Below, piece by piece: positions 22,849-31,540 of a stretch of 64,000 bases of DNA; within the stretch, counting starts at the first letter, position 1; every line of letters begins with the position of its first letter. Source of the DNA: Osmia lignaria lignaria (lineage: Eukaryota > Arthropoda > Insecta > Hymenoptera > Megachilidae); the NCBI RefSeq assembly GCF_051020975.1, contig NC_135038.1, positions 1,672,001 through 1,736,000 of the forward strand. The letters are read 5' to 3'. Made by a program: the position numbers and the translations under genes. The notes under the pieces are model-generated. The model had not been told where the DNA came from and did no database searches. It saw only the letters and a program-made list of their open reading frames with translations.

Positions 22849-23074
22849 AATACGTAAGTTTCATTTAAATTGTTTTCAAATTTTTCATCATTAACGTAGC
22901 CGACACTGCCGTCCCTCAGCTCGCGCGCAGTACGCGTTCGAATTGGTCGGTGTTATTTGTTAATAACTCGAAAACCAAGCCTTAACCAACATTTTGGCAA
23001 AGGAAAAAGTTGGTTAGAATCAACCTAGCAATCATCGCTCTTCGGCTGTCGAGGTAGTCGCGTGACACTCTGTA
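22849..23074 (-). repeat. Right palindrome arm plus inverted TACAGGGTGTCCC-family copy 3
   Basis: 22,849-22,901 completes the palindrome arm. The rest, read on the minus strand from 23,074, starts TACAGAGTGTCACGC and matches the copy at 13,861 (CAACTTTTTCCTTTGCC, GAGTTATTAAC). This copy lacks ~210 bp present in copy 2, with GGCT at both deletion edges. Confidence 0.7.
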
Positions 23075-23318
23075 CAGGATCGCCTCGAAATAAGCAAGTA
23101 GTCTCTGCTTCGAAATAAACAACTTGCTATGCCCTCTTCTGTGTTTGAAGTCGCCCGCAAAATGAGAGGTCCGTTTGCCGCTACATCGGATATCTCTCAC
23201 TCATTTCTACGAGTGACGTTTCTTGACGATCTCTCGTTCGTCAAGCTGAACAGCACACCTGCTTCGTAATAAGCAACTGTTCGGTCCCGAACGGGTTGCT
23301 TATTTCGAGGCAGTCCTG
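23075..23318. mobile_element. 244 bp Tc1/mariner-type MITE
   Basis: TIRs of 23 bp: left CAGGATCGCCTCGAAATAAG, right CTTATTTCGAGGCAGTCCTG, with 2 mismatches, flanked by TA on both sides (23,073-74 and 23,319-20). Too short to code; inserted at the end of the TACAGGG-family copy. Confidence 0.85.
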
Positions 23319-23590
23319 TATATCCTACTAAACATGAAAGGTTTCATCGCGAATGATACATTCCTTACAGAATAACATCAAGGAATAGATTTCTTGCTAT
23401 AACAATAGTTATTAACAACAAATTTCATAAAGTTTGCAAGTGGGATCATCGCGGATATATCTCGTACAAAATGTGAAAGGTTTCATCGCAATCGATACAT
23501 ACCCTGCAGAGTAAATCCGAAAGATATAAATGAAGTATTACGTTTTTTGCAAAAAAAACGTTACCAATGAAAAAATGCAAAATATTTTTT
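23319..23590. repeat. Two related ~60 bp segments
   Basis: TGAAAGGTTTCATCGC followed by ATGATACAT or TCGATACAT occurs at about 23,335 and 23,476; the rest of the stretch shows nothing recognisable. Confidence 0.5.
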
Positions 23591-23699
23591 TTACGGGACC
23601 AATCGGGAATTATACTCCACAAGATGCAACAGGTTTCGTTTCGATTGGTCCATCCGTCTCGGCGTAATCAGTGAACATACATAAAAAAAAATATATATA

Positions 23700-25245
23700 C
23701 ACATCGAATTGAGTATCCTCTTCCTTTTCGAAGTCGGATAAAAATGTCTACATGCTTCCACTATGGCTAGCAACTCTTTTTCTATTGTAGAGTAATTTTG
23801 TTCGACTGTATTCAGCGTCCTTGAATAGTATGATATAGGATGTCCTAGTTGAGATAAGACAGGTCCGATCGCGACGTTCGATGCGTCTGAAGTGATGTGA
23901 AACTGTTTCTCAAAGTCAGGGTATTTTAATATGGGCGCATTGGTGATTAATTCTTTTAGGTGTTGTAAATGTTCTTGCAATGATTTTGAAAATATTACAA
24001 TGTCATCCATGTAGACGAAACAGAATTTGTGCAGATACTTTCTTAAAACTTTATCCATCATCCTCTGGAAAGTGGCAGGGGCATTTTTCAGCCCAAATGG
24101 CATTCGAGAATACTTGTAATGACCATTTTCCACTGTAAAAGCTGTTTTTTCTATAGAACCTTCGTGTACAGGGATCTGATGAAAGCCCTGAGCTAAATCC
24201 AATGTACTGAAATAGGCACATTTACCTAAGTTTTCTAAGATGTCATCCATCCTCGGGAGTGGGTGACTATTTATCTTCAATAGTTTTGTCGTTTAACTTG
24301 CGGTAGTCAATCACCATTCTCCATTTCTTCTTCCCACTTGCGTCACTCCTTTTCGGTACAATTCAAACAGGCGAATTACTAGGACGAATTATTTTGTCTT
24401 TTAGTAGTTTTCTTATTTGTTTTTGTATTTCCTGCTTTAAGAGATATGGGTAGCGAAAACTTTTGACGTAAATTGGATATTCGTCTTTTGTTCGGATATT
24501 GTGGCTAACTGCACTAGTGGCTGATAAGTTCTTATCCTCATTATAAAAGCAGTCTTTATATCGATGGCATAGATTTGTAATTTTATCCCTTTCCTCGCTG
24601 TTCATGTGGCTAGTCCTTATCTGTGTTATTATTTCTCGATGACGGTTCATTCCAGCGGCCTCGCATTTGCCCGGTATATTGTTTAGATAGTTTATTTCAA
24701 ACTTCGTCGTAGTAAATATTTGAGTTTTATAGTTTATATTTGCTTCTAATTTTTGCAGATCCTTGTTTCCAATTCAGCATTAGTAAGTGGAATGCCATTG
24801 TGCTATGAGAAAAGTAATAGATGTTTCGTCTCCTAATTCACGTAAAATCGGAAAAGTGAGTGCACGTGTACCCTTTGTTACTTTATGTACTTATTTGATT
24901 TCGAAATTATATGGGAAAATATATTGGAAAATATATTATATGGGAAAAATATGGGTCACACGTGATAATATGTGGAAGTTCAGGCAAAGTTCCAATCGAA
25001 TTTAGGTTTACTATATCTCTTGATTCATATCGGGGTCCTGTGGAAAATTTTCGTGATTAACTTCTTCCTGATTTTCTAAATTTTCTTGCTGTTCTTCCTG
25101 ATGATGAAGTTCTTCCGCTACGAAGTTCGGAGGTCCTGTGCTTCTGAAGAAGTTATTGCGTCTCGCCATAAAATTATTACTTGGTTGTATAAAATTGTTA
25201 TTAGCCCTATTAAAGTTATTATTTGGTCTGTTACTGTTGTATTAA
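23700..25245 (-). pseudogene. Gypsy (17.6/297-like) gag tail-protease-RT-RNase H remnant
   Basis: Minus strand, right to left. An Asn-rich Gag tail (NRPNNNFNRANNNF, 25,245-25,150) leads to a decayed protease region, then RT: YPIYVKSFRYP and IIRPSNSPV (24,650-24,363). A stop and frame break follow around 24,362-24,280, where KKWRMVIDYRKLN can still be read. Then FSTLDLAQGFHQIPV, FTVENGHYKYSRMPFGLKNAPATFQ and YMDD at about 24,002-24,013. The frame jumps from HLQHLKELI to APILKYPDF, so ~100 residues of thumb/connection are deleted, and resumes in RNase H (TSDASNVAIGPVLSQ, EKELLAIVEACRHF). It stops near 23,700. Integrase is absent. Confidence 0.85.
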
Positions 25246-25472
25246 TCGACATAGGTGTAAGCTAAGGATTTTGAGGTAATTATGCATAAAAGGTCCCCAC
25301 CTCCAATGAGCTTGACCTTGATATATGTTAGCAAGGTCATGACCCTGAGTTACCTTGACCTTGAGAAACGTGGCGGTCGCGATCCGTTCAAAAGTTATGA
25401 AGCTTATCTGCACGCAGTGTCATTGATTGGACCAACTTCTGTCGGGAAGTAAGTAGAATAAAAACTTAATAT

Positions 25473-26151
25473 TGTAACAACGGAACTTCGCGAAAGCGAC
25501 GCAGTCTGGAAACGTCCAGACGATTTCGAGAAAACCGACGATAGAGAATTGCGGGAGACAGGGGCGCGAGGCGCGAGCGGAGACGCGGAACGCGAGCGCG
25601 GAAGACGCCAAATTCATTCCTGACGACGAGATCGTTGATTTCGGCGACCGCGGATAGCAACGAGCGGATATAAAATAAGGGCTCGCGACGGCCTCGGTAT
25701 ATTTCGCCTGCTGTTAGCAGAGAGAAAGGACGAGGTAAGACCATCGGCCGCTCTTGGTCAGCAGGTTAGGGACTCCGGCAGGAGAGTACGGCGATAATAC
25801 CTGGACGCCTGCCGGAGAAGAAAGAGAGAAAGATCCCGGTAGGAGAGTTCGGCGACAATTCCTGGACGCCTACCGGAAGAAGGGAGAGTACGGGAGACCT
25901 GTTCCTGGACGCTCGACCGACACGGAGAGTACGGCGATAATACCTGGACGCCTGTTGGTCGAGAGAGTACAGAGCATCTCCTGGACGCCCTAGTAATGTT
26001 AGCTTTCGAGACGCCCGTTCGATATGGAGAGTTCGGCGATAATACCTGGACGCCTATCGAACGGGAAAAGTATAAGCATGGCGCTCCTTGTAAAAAGCTT
26101 TGTACGAATAAATAAGAAAGAAAACTGTATCCTACACCCTGTAACCTCACC
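25473..26151 (+). mobile_element. Solo LTR A with hairpin array
   Basis: About 679 bp, starting TGTAACAACGG, flanked by TAATAT on both sides (25,467-25,472 and 26,152-26,157). The uninterrupted second copy of the host element near 38,100-38,130 supports an insertion here. A TATA box (TATAAAATAAGG) lies at 25,669 and an AATAAA signal at 26,107-26,112, so this strand is the transcribed one. The right end reads TAACCTCACC rather than a canonical CA, so the last bases are uncertain. The GC-rich hairpin row at 25,773-26,065 falls between TATA box and poly(A) signal, hence within the transcript. Confidence 0.65.
25773..26065 (+). repeat. Array of hairpins with conserved loop and varying stems
   Basis: Six loop-like units carry a shared core, roughly GAGAGTACGGCGATAATACC then TGGACGCC. 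Four are enclosed by perfect or near-perfect stems of different sequence: CTCCGGCAGG/CCTGCCGGAG (25,773-25,817, 10 bp), CCGGTAGG/CCTACCGG (25,836-25,876, 8 bp), CTCGACCGACA/TGTTGGTCGAG (25,912-25,963, 11 bp with one G-U) and CCCGTTCGATA/TATCGAACGGG (26,014-26,065, 11 bp). Loops are 25 or 30 bases. Units near 25,883 and 25,965 keep the core but not the stem. Stem change with kept pairing suggests selection or a mechanism acting on the folded form. Confidence 0.85.
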
Positions 26152-26157
26152 TAATAT

Positions 26158-26736
26158 TTTGTCATTCCTAGGAAAAATTGTAAAGTTGCTGCTTTATAAT
26201 TATATAAACAGATTATGGCGGCCGAAACCTAAGGAGTATAACGGGTGAACCAAAAAATCAAACTTAACTGATTTCAATGATTTTGAATTTCGACTTGCGT
26301 GATTATTCTAGCTTAACCTAACCTAATTCGCTGATTAACAAGTTCACTAATTTAATTTTGTATTAGATTAGATTAAGTTAGGCTAAACTAATATTCCGAC
26401 CGCCGTGAGGCGGTCGGCCACGCATGCCAAAATTGAAAAAATGATTGCCGCTTGTCGTCTACTACTTTTATAAACAACAACGCTATGACCGGCAAGCTAT
26501 ATGTGCATGTTAAAATTTACCAAAAGCCACCCGCGCCTTTCTCACCAGCTATCGATAGACATCTGGATTGCCCTTTTTCACAATAGTTTCTTCGACCAGT
26601 GTCGGTACTATAGTCAAGCGGTGGTTATATGTATAAGAAAAGGTTGGTTAAAACGCGAAAAAAAGCGAAAGGTTTAATGCTTCGTAACTTTTGAACGGAT
26701 CAAGACTGCCACTTTTTTCAAGGCCAACGTTACTCA
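26158..26736 (-). repeat. Body of the outer element, inverted match to 36,460-38,090
   Basis: Reverse complement of 36,460-36,928 plus 37,947-38,100 (the latter pair split by the Transib-like insertion). It shares GCGGCCG, GCCACGC, CTATCGATAGACATCTGGAT and TTTCGCGTTTTAACC-like blocks. Confidence 0.8.
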
Positions 26737-26926
26737 TAAGGAGTAGGCAAGCACTTCGAGTGTCAGACTTAGTTGAAACTTCGTACACTTATAGATCTCG
26801 TTTGCCTGTTTACGAATATATACCATTATAGGCGTAGATGCTCAATAGTTTTTTAGATATTTGTATTTGAAGTTTCATTATACACAGAAATATAGGTTTA
26901 GTGAAATGTTTCAACAAATAGCGAAC

Positions 26927-27003
26927 TGGCGAAGTGGCAACGTACCTGACATGTACTGAGAAGGTTTGGGATCGAATCCCCTCGTGGTATGTAATTTTTT
27001 TTT
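26927..27003 (+). promoter_or_regulatory. Pol III-like A box, B box and T-run in left arm
   Basis: TGGCGAAGTGG (26,927-26,937) fits the A box TRGCNNARYGG. GGATCGAATCC (26,969-26,979), 42 bases downstream, fits the B box GGTTCGANTCC with one change. A run of at least ten T follows at 26,994. This is the layout of a tRNA-derived transcription unit. I could not fold a convincing cloverleaf, so this is a tRNA-like relic rather than a tRNA gene. Confidence 0.5.
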
Positions 27004-27456
27004 TCGATTTATTTACTGCAATTAATTGGATTTCAAATATGTATGCAATGATACTATTCATGACAAACAAGAAATAAAAATTGTGTGCAAAATTAATATA
27101 ATAAATAATTAAATCAAAGCATACCTCGTTGACTGTGCCTGAAAACAAAATATAATATGCGTAGTTCGCATCTGGACTACCGACAGAAAGAGAAATTTTT
27201 GAAAATATCAATCAGGTCTGTTTTCCAATAGAAATACAGAAAAGCAAATGTGCATGCAATGAAACTACACTTATGAGATGTGCAAGGTGTTTTTCTCATT
27301 TATGTTTTGTTTGCTTTTACGATAAGTATAACTGTTGTAATTAATAATAATTGTGAGTACTACATCTTATTGTTATTCTTAACCTATTCTATTTCGTATG
27401 TATCGCATGACTTTTTTATCTTATGCTTTTTTTGTTTTCAGGCACAGTCAACAAGG

Positions 27457-28457
27457 TGTTACGAGCCGGAGGGGGCGGCTGCGTAGCCGGGGCTTAATTT
27501 AGGTATATGGTATTTGTTAATGGCTTGACCAGTGTTGTTATTAACACTGGGAGCCTAAGGAAGTAGACGTGGAGACGAACCTACGTATGGCTAACGTAGG
27601 GAACTCCAGGAGGTTGGTTATAGTGGACGAACCTACGTATGGCTAACGTAGGGAGCCACAGGAAAGGTGTAGAGTGGAGGACGAACCTACGTATGGCTAA
27701 CGTAGGGAGCCTCAGGAGCGTGATATGCGGACGAACCTACGTATGGCTAACGTAGGGAGCCGCAGGAAGCGTTAGTATTAGGTCTCGTAACTTGATTGAT
27801 GTACCTCGAGCGGTAAAGGTACACCTTAGTGGGTTCCTGGATAGTAAATATAATTGAATAATAGGATGTAAGTTAAAAATAATGTGAGTTTATTCTCTAT
27901 TCCTGGACCTTACAATTGTTGTGTGTAATTGTCGCGGTGTTCGATGAATTAAACTCTAGGTTGCAAGTTTAAATGAGTTGAATAAATAGAAATTAGTTTC
28001 GATTCCGCGATTGCAAGAATCTAATCCTTCTCGGTTTTCACGAACGCGAGCAAACGGAGGCGGACTACAACGATTAAAATAATGCTTAACAGCAGACAAC
28101 GTACTGTATAGTTACTGTGAGTGCTTGAAGGGGACTTGAATACCCGATCTTGCAGAGTTTCCTCGTTGCAGAGATTATCCGTAAAAGAACGTACTGACGT
28201 GTAACGAACTGATTCTAGACTTCAACTAGACCCGAGGTGCCCTTGTCGCTACCCTTTTTATACTCAAAAACTAGAGTAAAAAAGTGGTGGGGACTGACTC
28301 TACGTGATCCGTAGGACCGCGCCCTTGCTTTGCGTTGGTCTCGAATTTTCTAGAAGACGGTTGGTGTCGGGTGCACCCATCCGATTCCATATAAGGAAAT
28401 TTTTTGAGAAGGGTTTGTAACACCATATAAGGAAATTTCCGAGACGGATACGTAACA
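27457..28457 (+). mobile_element. Solo LTR B, 1,001 bp
   Basis: Starts TGTTACGAGCC and ends GATACGTAACA (TGTTACG/CGTAACA inverted ends). Flanks AAGG (27,453-56) and GAGG (28,458-61) are a 4 bp duplication with one change; the other arm of the foldback element supplies the empty site GTCAACGAGGTATGC. A TATA-like TTTTTATACTC lies near 28,253. Contains the hairpin repeats at 27,580-27,756. No internal region, so a solo LTR, probably Gypsy-type by TSD length. Confidence 0.8.
27572..27770 (+). repeat. Four-copy hairpin repeat in solo LTR B
   Basis: Each unit contains GGACGAA then CCTACGT-7 nt-ACGTAGG, a perfect 7 bp stem, at 27,580-27,600, 27,632-27,652, 27,686-27,706 and 27,736-27,756 (spacing 52, 54, 50). 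The cores are identical while the spacers vary, except for a shared GGGAGCC-CAGGA. They lie upstream of the TATA-like box. Confidence 0.9.
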
Positions 28458-28567
28458 GAGGTATGCTTTGATTTAATTATTTATTATATTAATTTTGCAC
28501 ACAATTTTTATTTCTTGTTTGTCATGAATAGTATCATTGCATACATATTTGAAATCCAATTAATTGC

Positions 28568-28665
28568 AGTAAATAAATCGAAAAAAAAAATTACATACCA
28601 CGAGGGGATTCGATCCCAAGCCTCCTCAGTACATGTCAGGTACGTTGCCACTTCGCCAGTTCGCT
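28568..28665 (-). promoter_or_regulatory. Matching Pol III-like unit in right arm, inverted
   Basis: Reverse-complement copy of the left-arm unit: GGATTCGATCC around 28,607 is its B box, GCCACTTCGCCA around 28,650 its A box, and the A run near 28,580 its T-run terminator. The two units point toward each other. Confidence 0.5.
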
Positions 28666-28912
28666 ATTTGTTGAAACATTTCACTAAACCTATATTTCTG
28701 AGTATAATGAAACTTCAAATACAAATATCTAAAAAACTATTGAGCATCTACGCCTATAATGGTATATATTCGTAAACAGGGAAACGAGATCTATAAATGT
28801 ACGAAGTTTCAACTAAATCTGAGACCCGAAGTGCTTGCCTACTCCTTGTCAGGGTCATGACCTTGACAACATATGTCAAAACTGGGGTCTTTTTGTGCAC
28901 AATTACCCTTAT

Positions 28913-28985
28913 TTCTAACGGCGAGACCTAATCCTAACGGCGGTGCTTATTCTAACAGCGATACTTATTCTAACGGTGTGGCGCG
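28913..28985 (+). repeat. ~18 bp minisatellite, 4 degenerate units
   Basis: TCTAACGGCG, CCTAACGGCG, TCTAACAGCG and TCTAACGGTG recur every 18-20 bases just outside the outer element. Confidence 0.75.
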
Positions 28986-29741
28986 GTTACGGTCGGCGCG
29001 GTCACGGATCGGCACGGTTGCGGCCCGGTGCAGGTGCGCGTCGTGGCGTGGCACGGTGCGGCGGAGTTAGAGGGATGATCGGGATACGAAGCTAGATGTC
29101 CCTGAGGCGGACGACTACAGTCAGAACTCGTCCAAACTCCGACAATCGAATGACCGTTGACCCGGTAGACGGTCGGCTGTCGCATGCGTCCGGTTCGGCG
29201 GTCGGGAAGCCGTTCGGGAGAATCCCAGCAGTGGCCAGCGAGAACAGCGCACCTATCGGCGAACGACCGCAGTCGCAACTCGTCCGTCGATCGCTGCTGA
29301 AGGAAGCTTGAGGAGTGCAAAAATAGAAGCTGATCTGTCTCGCTATGTCGCATTCGTGGGGTGACGCTCGGAGAGCTTATCTCGTCTTCGTCGGTGCGCG
29401 CGGTCGCCACCTGGCGACGGTGTTCGCGCCAGCGGCGCATGCCGGCGGGGTCCTGGTTGCAGGCTCGCAGGAGCCCGCGGTTTCGTGGCCTCTATACCTA
29501 TCTCCTCACAACTTTATTATAGTGTTTTAGAAAGTTCTCGAGATAAGCTGCAAGAATATGTAATAAAAAATAGGGGTTTCCATTTAAAAACCATTAATGA
29601 CCTTGACCTGATTTTGCCAAGGTCACTCAAGGTCAAGTCCACATTTCCATCATGTGTTTCTCTTTACGCCATGCAACTTTTGTTTTTTTTTTTCAATAAA
29701 ATCATCGATTCGTAAAATAATTGACATTATTTTATAAACGC
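28986..29741. other. GC-rich tract then AT-rich tract, no gene recognised
   Basis: 28,986-29,500 is GC-rich with CpG-rich words and only short open frames of low-complexity composition. 29,580-29,640 contains TGACCTTGACC and TCAAGGTCA half-sites like those in the outer-element TIRs. Confidence 0.5.
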
Positions 29742-29745
29742 TTAA

Positions 29746-30444
29746 GGGGGGAACCTCATGTAAAATGAAATTTTTTCGCATTTTTTTTTTTCGCTTAAAT
29801 CGATAGGAAATTTCCTCGGGAATGCGATAAAAAAAGTTAGAAAGTGATTAGAGATGTTGTTGTATGTTATTTTCAAAATAAAGTGAACGGTTGTATTGGG
29901 CGGAGCGGTCTCTTACTCAAGTTTTAAACGCATTTTTCTCGAAACGCAAAATTTCGCATGCTGTGCAACGTAGCTCAAAAACTAATTACTCGATCTTTAT
30001 GAAACTTGGCATATATATTCTATAAACAATTGGTCTTAGCATGACGAGCTCCGATTTCTTTATTTTTGATTTAAAATACTGTTATTAACAATTTTTCATA
30101 ACCGAAACTCCGGTTTTTTTTTCAAAACTTTGCCATTTTCGCAATTTTGAAAATTTTAATAAAAGAAAAATGTCATGCTGAGCGTTTTTGCATAAAGTAG
30201 CTATTCCATTTTGATTTTTTTGTTCCAGATCATTTTTGTGCATTGTACCCTGCACGGCGAATTTACAGGATACCATTTTCAAGCCGCCATTGCACCATCG
30301 TTATTAAGAATTAAAATTTATAAAAAATATTTCTGTTTACATTATAACGTTAATAAATGACATATCAAATTTTAAATCAATCTGCGCATTACATTTTCCA
30401 AAAAAAATTCTTGAAAAACAGACCATTTACATGAGGTTCCCCCC
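29746..30444. mobile_element. TTAA-flanked MITE (piggyBac-like)
   Basis: 699 bp with 19 bp TIRs, GGGGGGAACCTCATGTAAA and its reverse complement, each bordered by TTAA (29,742-45 and 30,445-48). TTAA duplication is the hallmark of piggyBac transposition. The interior has A/T-rich sequence and no ORF. Confidence 0.85.
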
Positions 30445-30448
30445 TTAA

Positions 30449-30804
30449 AAACACTTTTCACTTTTTAAACCTTCTTTTAAACTTACATCAAAAACGTGAT
30501 GTAATGGAATACTTTTGTTCTCAAATTCGTAATCTACGGAAAAAACCTATCAAAATGACCTATCGCTCTTTCAAAAGCAAAAAAAAGTGTTCAAAATCTT
30601 GTACGGTAACGCCTCCCCCAAAACAAGATTTGTATGCAAAAAAAATGCATTTTCACAAAGCTCACCAAACTTTGACCAATGTTAAGCGTCAGATTCGCAA
30701 TTAGCAGGTCCAGAAACATAAAGATAGACTAATTTCATACATTTACATGGTGGGCAAAGTTTGGCCACTTTTGGACATCGTTCTATCAAGCAGCCTTTAC
30801 TAGA
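30449..30804. other. No gene recognised; possible 5' region of BEL copy 1
   Basis: A-rich DNA. I see no 5' LTR or primer-binding site for the BEL element that follows. Confidence 0.4.
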
Positions 30805-31304
30805 TTGCGCGAGAAGCGCGAGGCCTCACCCGCTCGACGGATGCCGTCAAAATTACCGGACATAACGCTCCCTACATTTGCCGGTAATTATGAGGCGTGG
30901 CCCGCATTTAGTGAACTGTTTGACTCGATAATAATTAAAAACGAGCAACTCTCTCAAGTCGAGAAATTGCACTATCTATGCTCATGTCTACAAGGTGACG
31001 CAACGAGTGTGGTTTCGAACCTACCGTTCACCAGTGATTCATTTCCCTTCACGTGGGCGAATATGAGACAACGTTTCGAAAACAAGTGCATCATTATGCA
31101 GGCACTTCTCGACAGATTATACTCGACACCGCCGGTGCATCAAAGGACTCCTGTGGGACTCCACAACGCGGTATTCAACCTCCGCGATCTCAAAAGCTCG
31201 TTGTACGCTCTCGCCACGCCAGAGGATTGTGCAACTTCATGCTGATTCATCAGATCTCGCGCAGCCTTGACAAGTCCACGCGAGAGGCCTGGGAGACAAA
31301 TCTA

Positions 31305-31540
31305 GGTTACCACATTCTATTGTTGCTGTTAGGCACTGGACAAATTGGTCACCGCTTGTCATATGTTATCGTTTTTCCATCTAACCCCGCCACCGCTCGA
31401 ATGCGAGTGCCCACGTGCCATGTATCTGTCCCCCCACATTAGTTTAAGGTTTTTTTTGTAATATGTTATTTGCACCTTCATTTCTTTATATATGTCACAC
31501 TAAGCAAATAAATATCTTTGAAGAAAAAAAAAAACAAACA
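31305..31540 (+). mobile_element. 236 bp poly(A) retroposed insert in BEL gag
   Basis: Flanked by GGGAGACAAATCTA (31,291-31,304) and GGGAGACAAGTCTA (31,541-31,554), a 14 bp TSD with one change. It ends with an AATAAA signal (AAATAAATATC, about 31,506) followed ~12 bases later by an A-rich tail. This looks like a 5'-truncated retrocopy of a Pol II transcript's 3' end or of a LINE. I do not recognise the source. Confidence 0.8.

Larger units (their letters stand above)
26737..28848. mobile_element. Foldback element with 410 bp arms, nested
   Basis: Arms 26,737-27,146 and 27,434-27,456 plus 28,462-28,848 are inverted copies (~95% by eye), with a ~287 bp loop. Ends: YAAGGAGTAGGCAAGCACTT. It interrupts the right TIR of the outer element; the second copy of that TIR (36,440-36,465) gives the empty site and shows a 3 bp TCA duplication (26,734-36, 28,849-51). 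A 1 kb solo LTR lies in its right arm. No transposase. A 3 bp TSD alone does not decide the superfamily. Confidence 0.8.
25275..28907. mobile_element. Outer inverted-repeat element of the nest (copy 1)
   Basis: Left end GGTAATTATGCATAAAAGGT at 25,275 and right end TCTTTTTGTGCACAATTACC at 28,907 are inverted. The pairing extends about 130 bp once a foldback insertion in the right TIR is removed, through CAAGGTCATGACCCTGA and GATCCGTTCAAAAGTTA blocks. A second copy lies inverted at 36,383-38,150. Two insertions interrupt it: the LTR at 25,473-26,151 and the foldback element at 26,737-28,848. Removing them leaves ~840 bp with no ORF. TIRs are rich in TCAAGGTCA/TGACCTTGA half-sites. No clear TSD. 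Confidence 0.7.

Noticed and set aside
26915..27003. A true tRNA gene in the foldback arm
   Set aside because: A and B boxes and T-run are present, but I could not pair an acceptor stem or a convincing anticodon arm.
25773..27756. Spaced repeats resembling a CRISPR array
   Set aside because: Repeats are inside LTRs of an insect-like genome, units are hairpin modules of unequal spacing, and no cas genes exist.
28970..29440. Minus-strand 156-codon frame in the GC-rich tract
   Set aside because: Arg/Ser/Thr-rich, no conserved motif, and frames are open on both strands because the tract is GC-rich.
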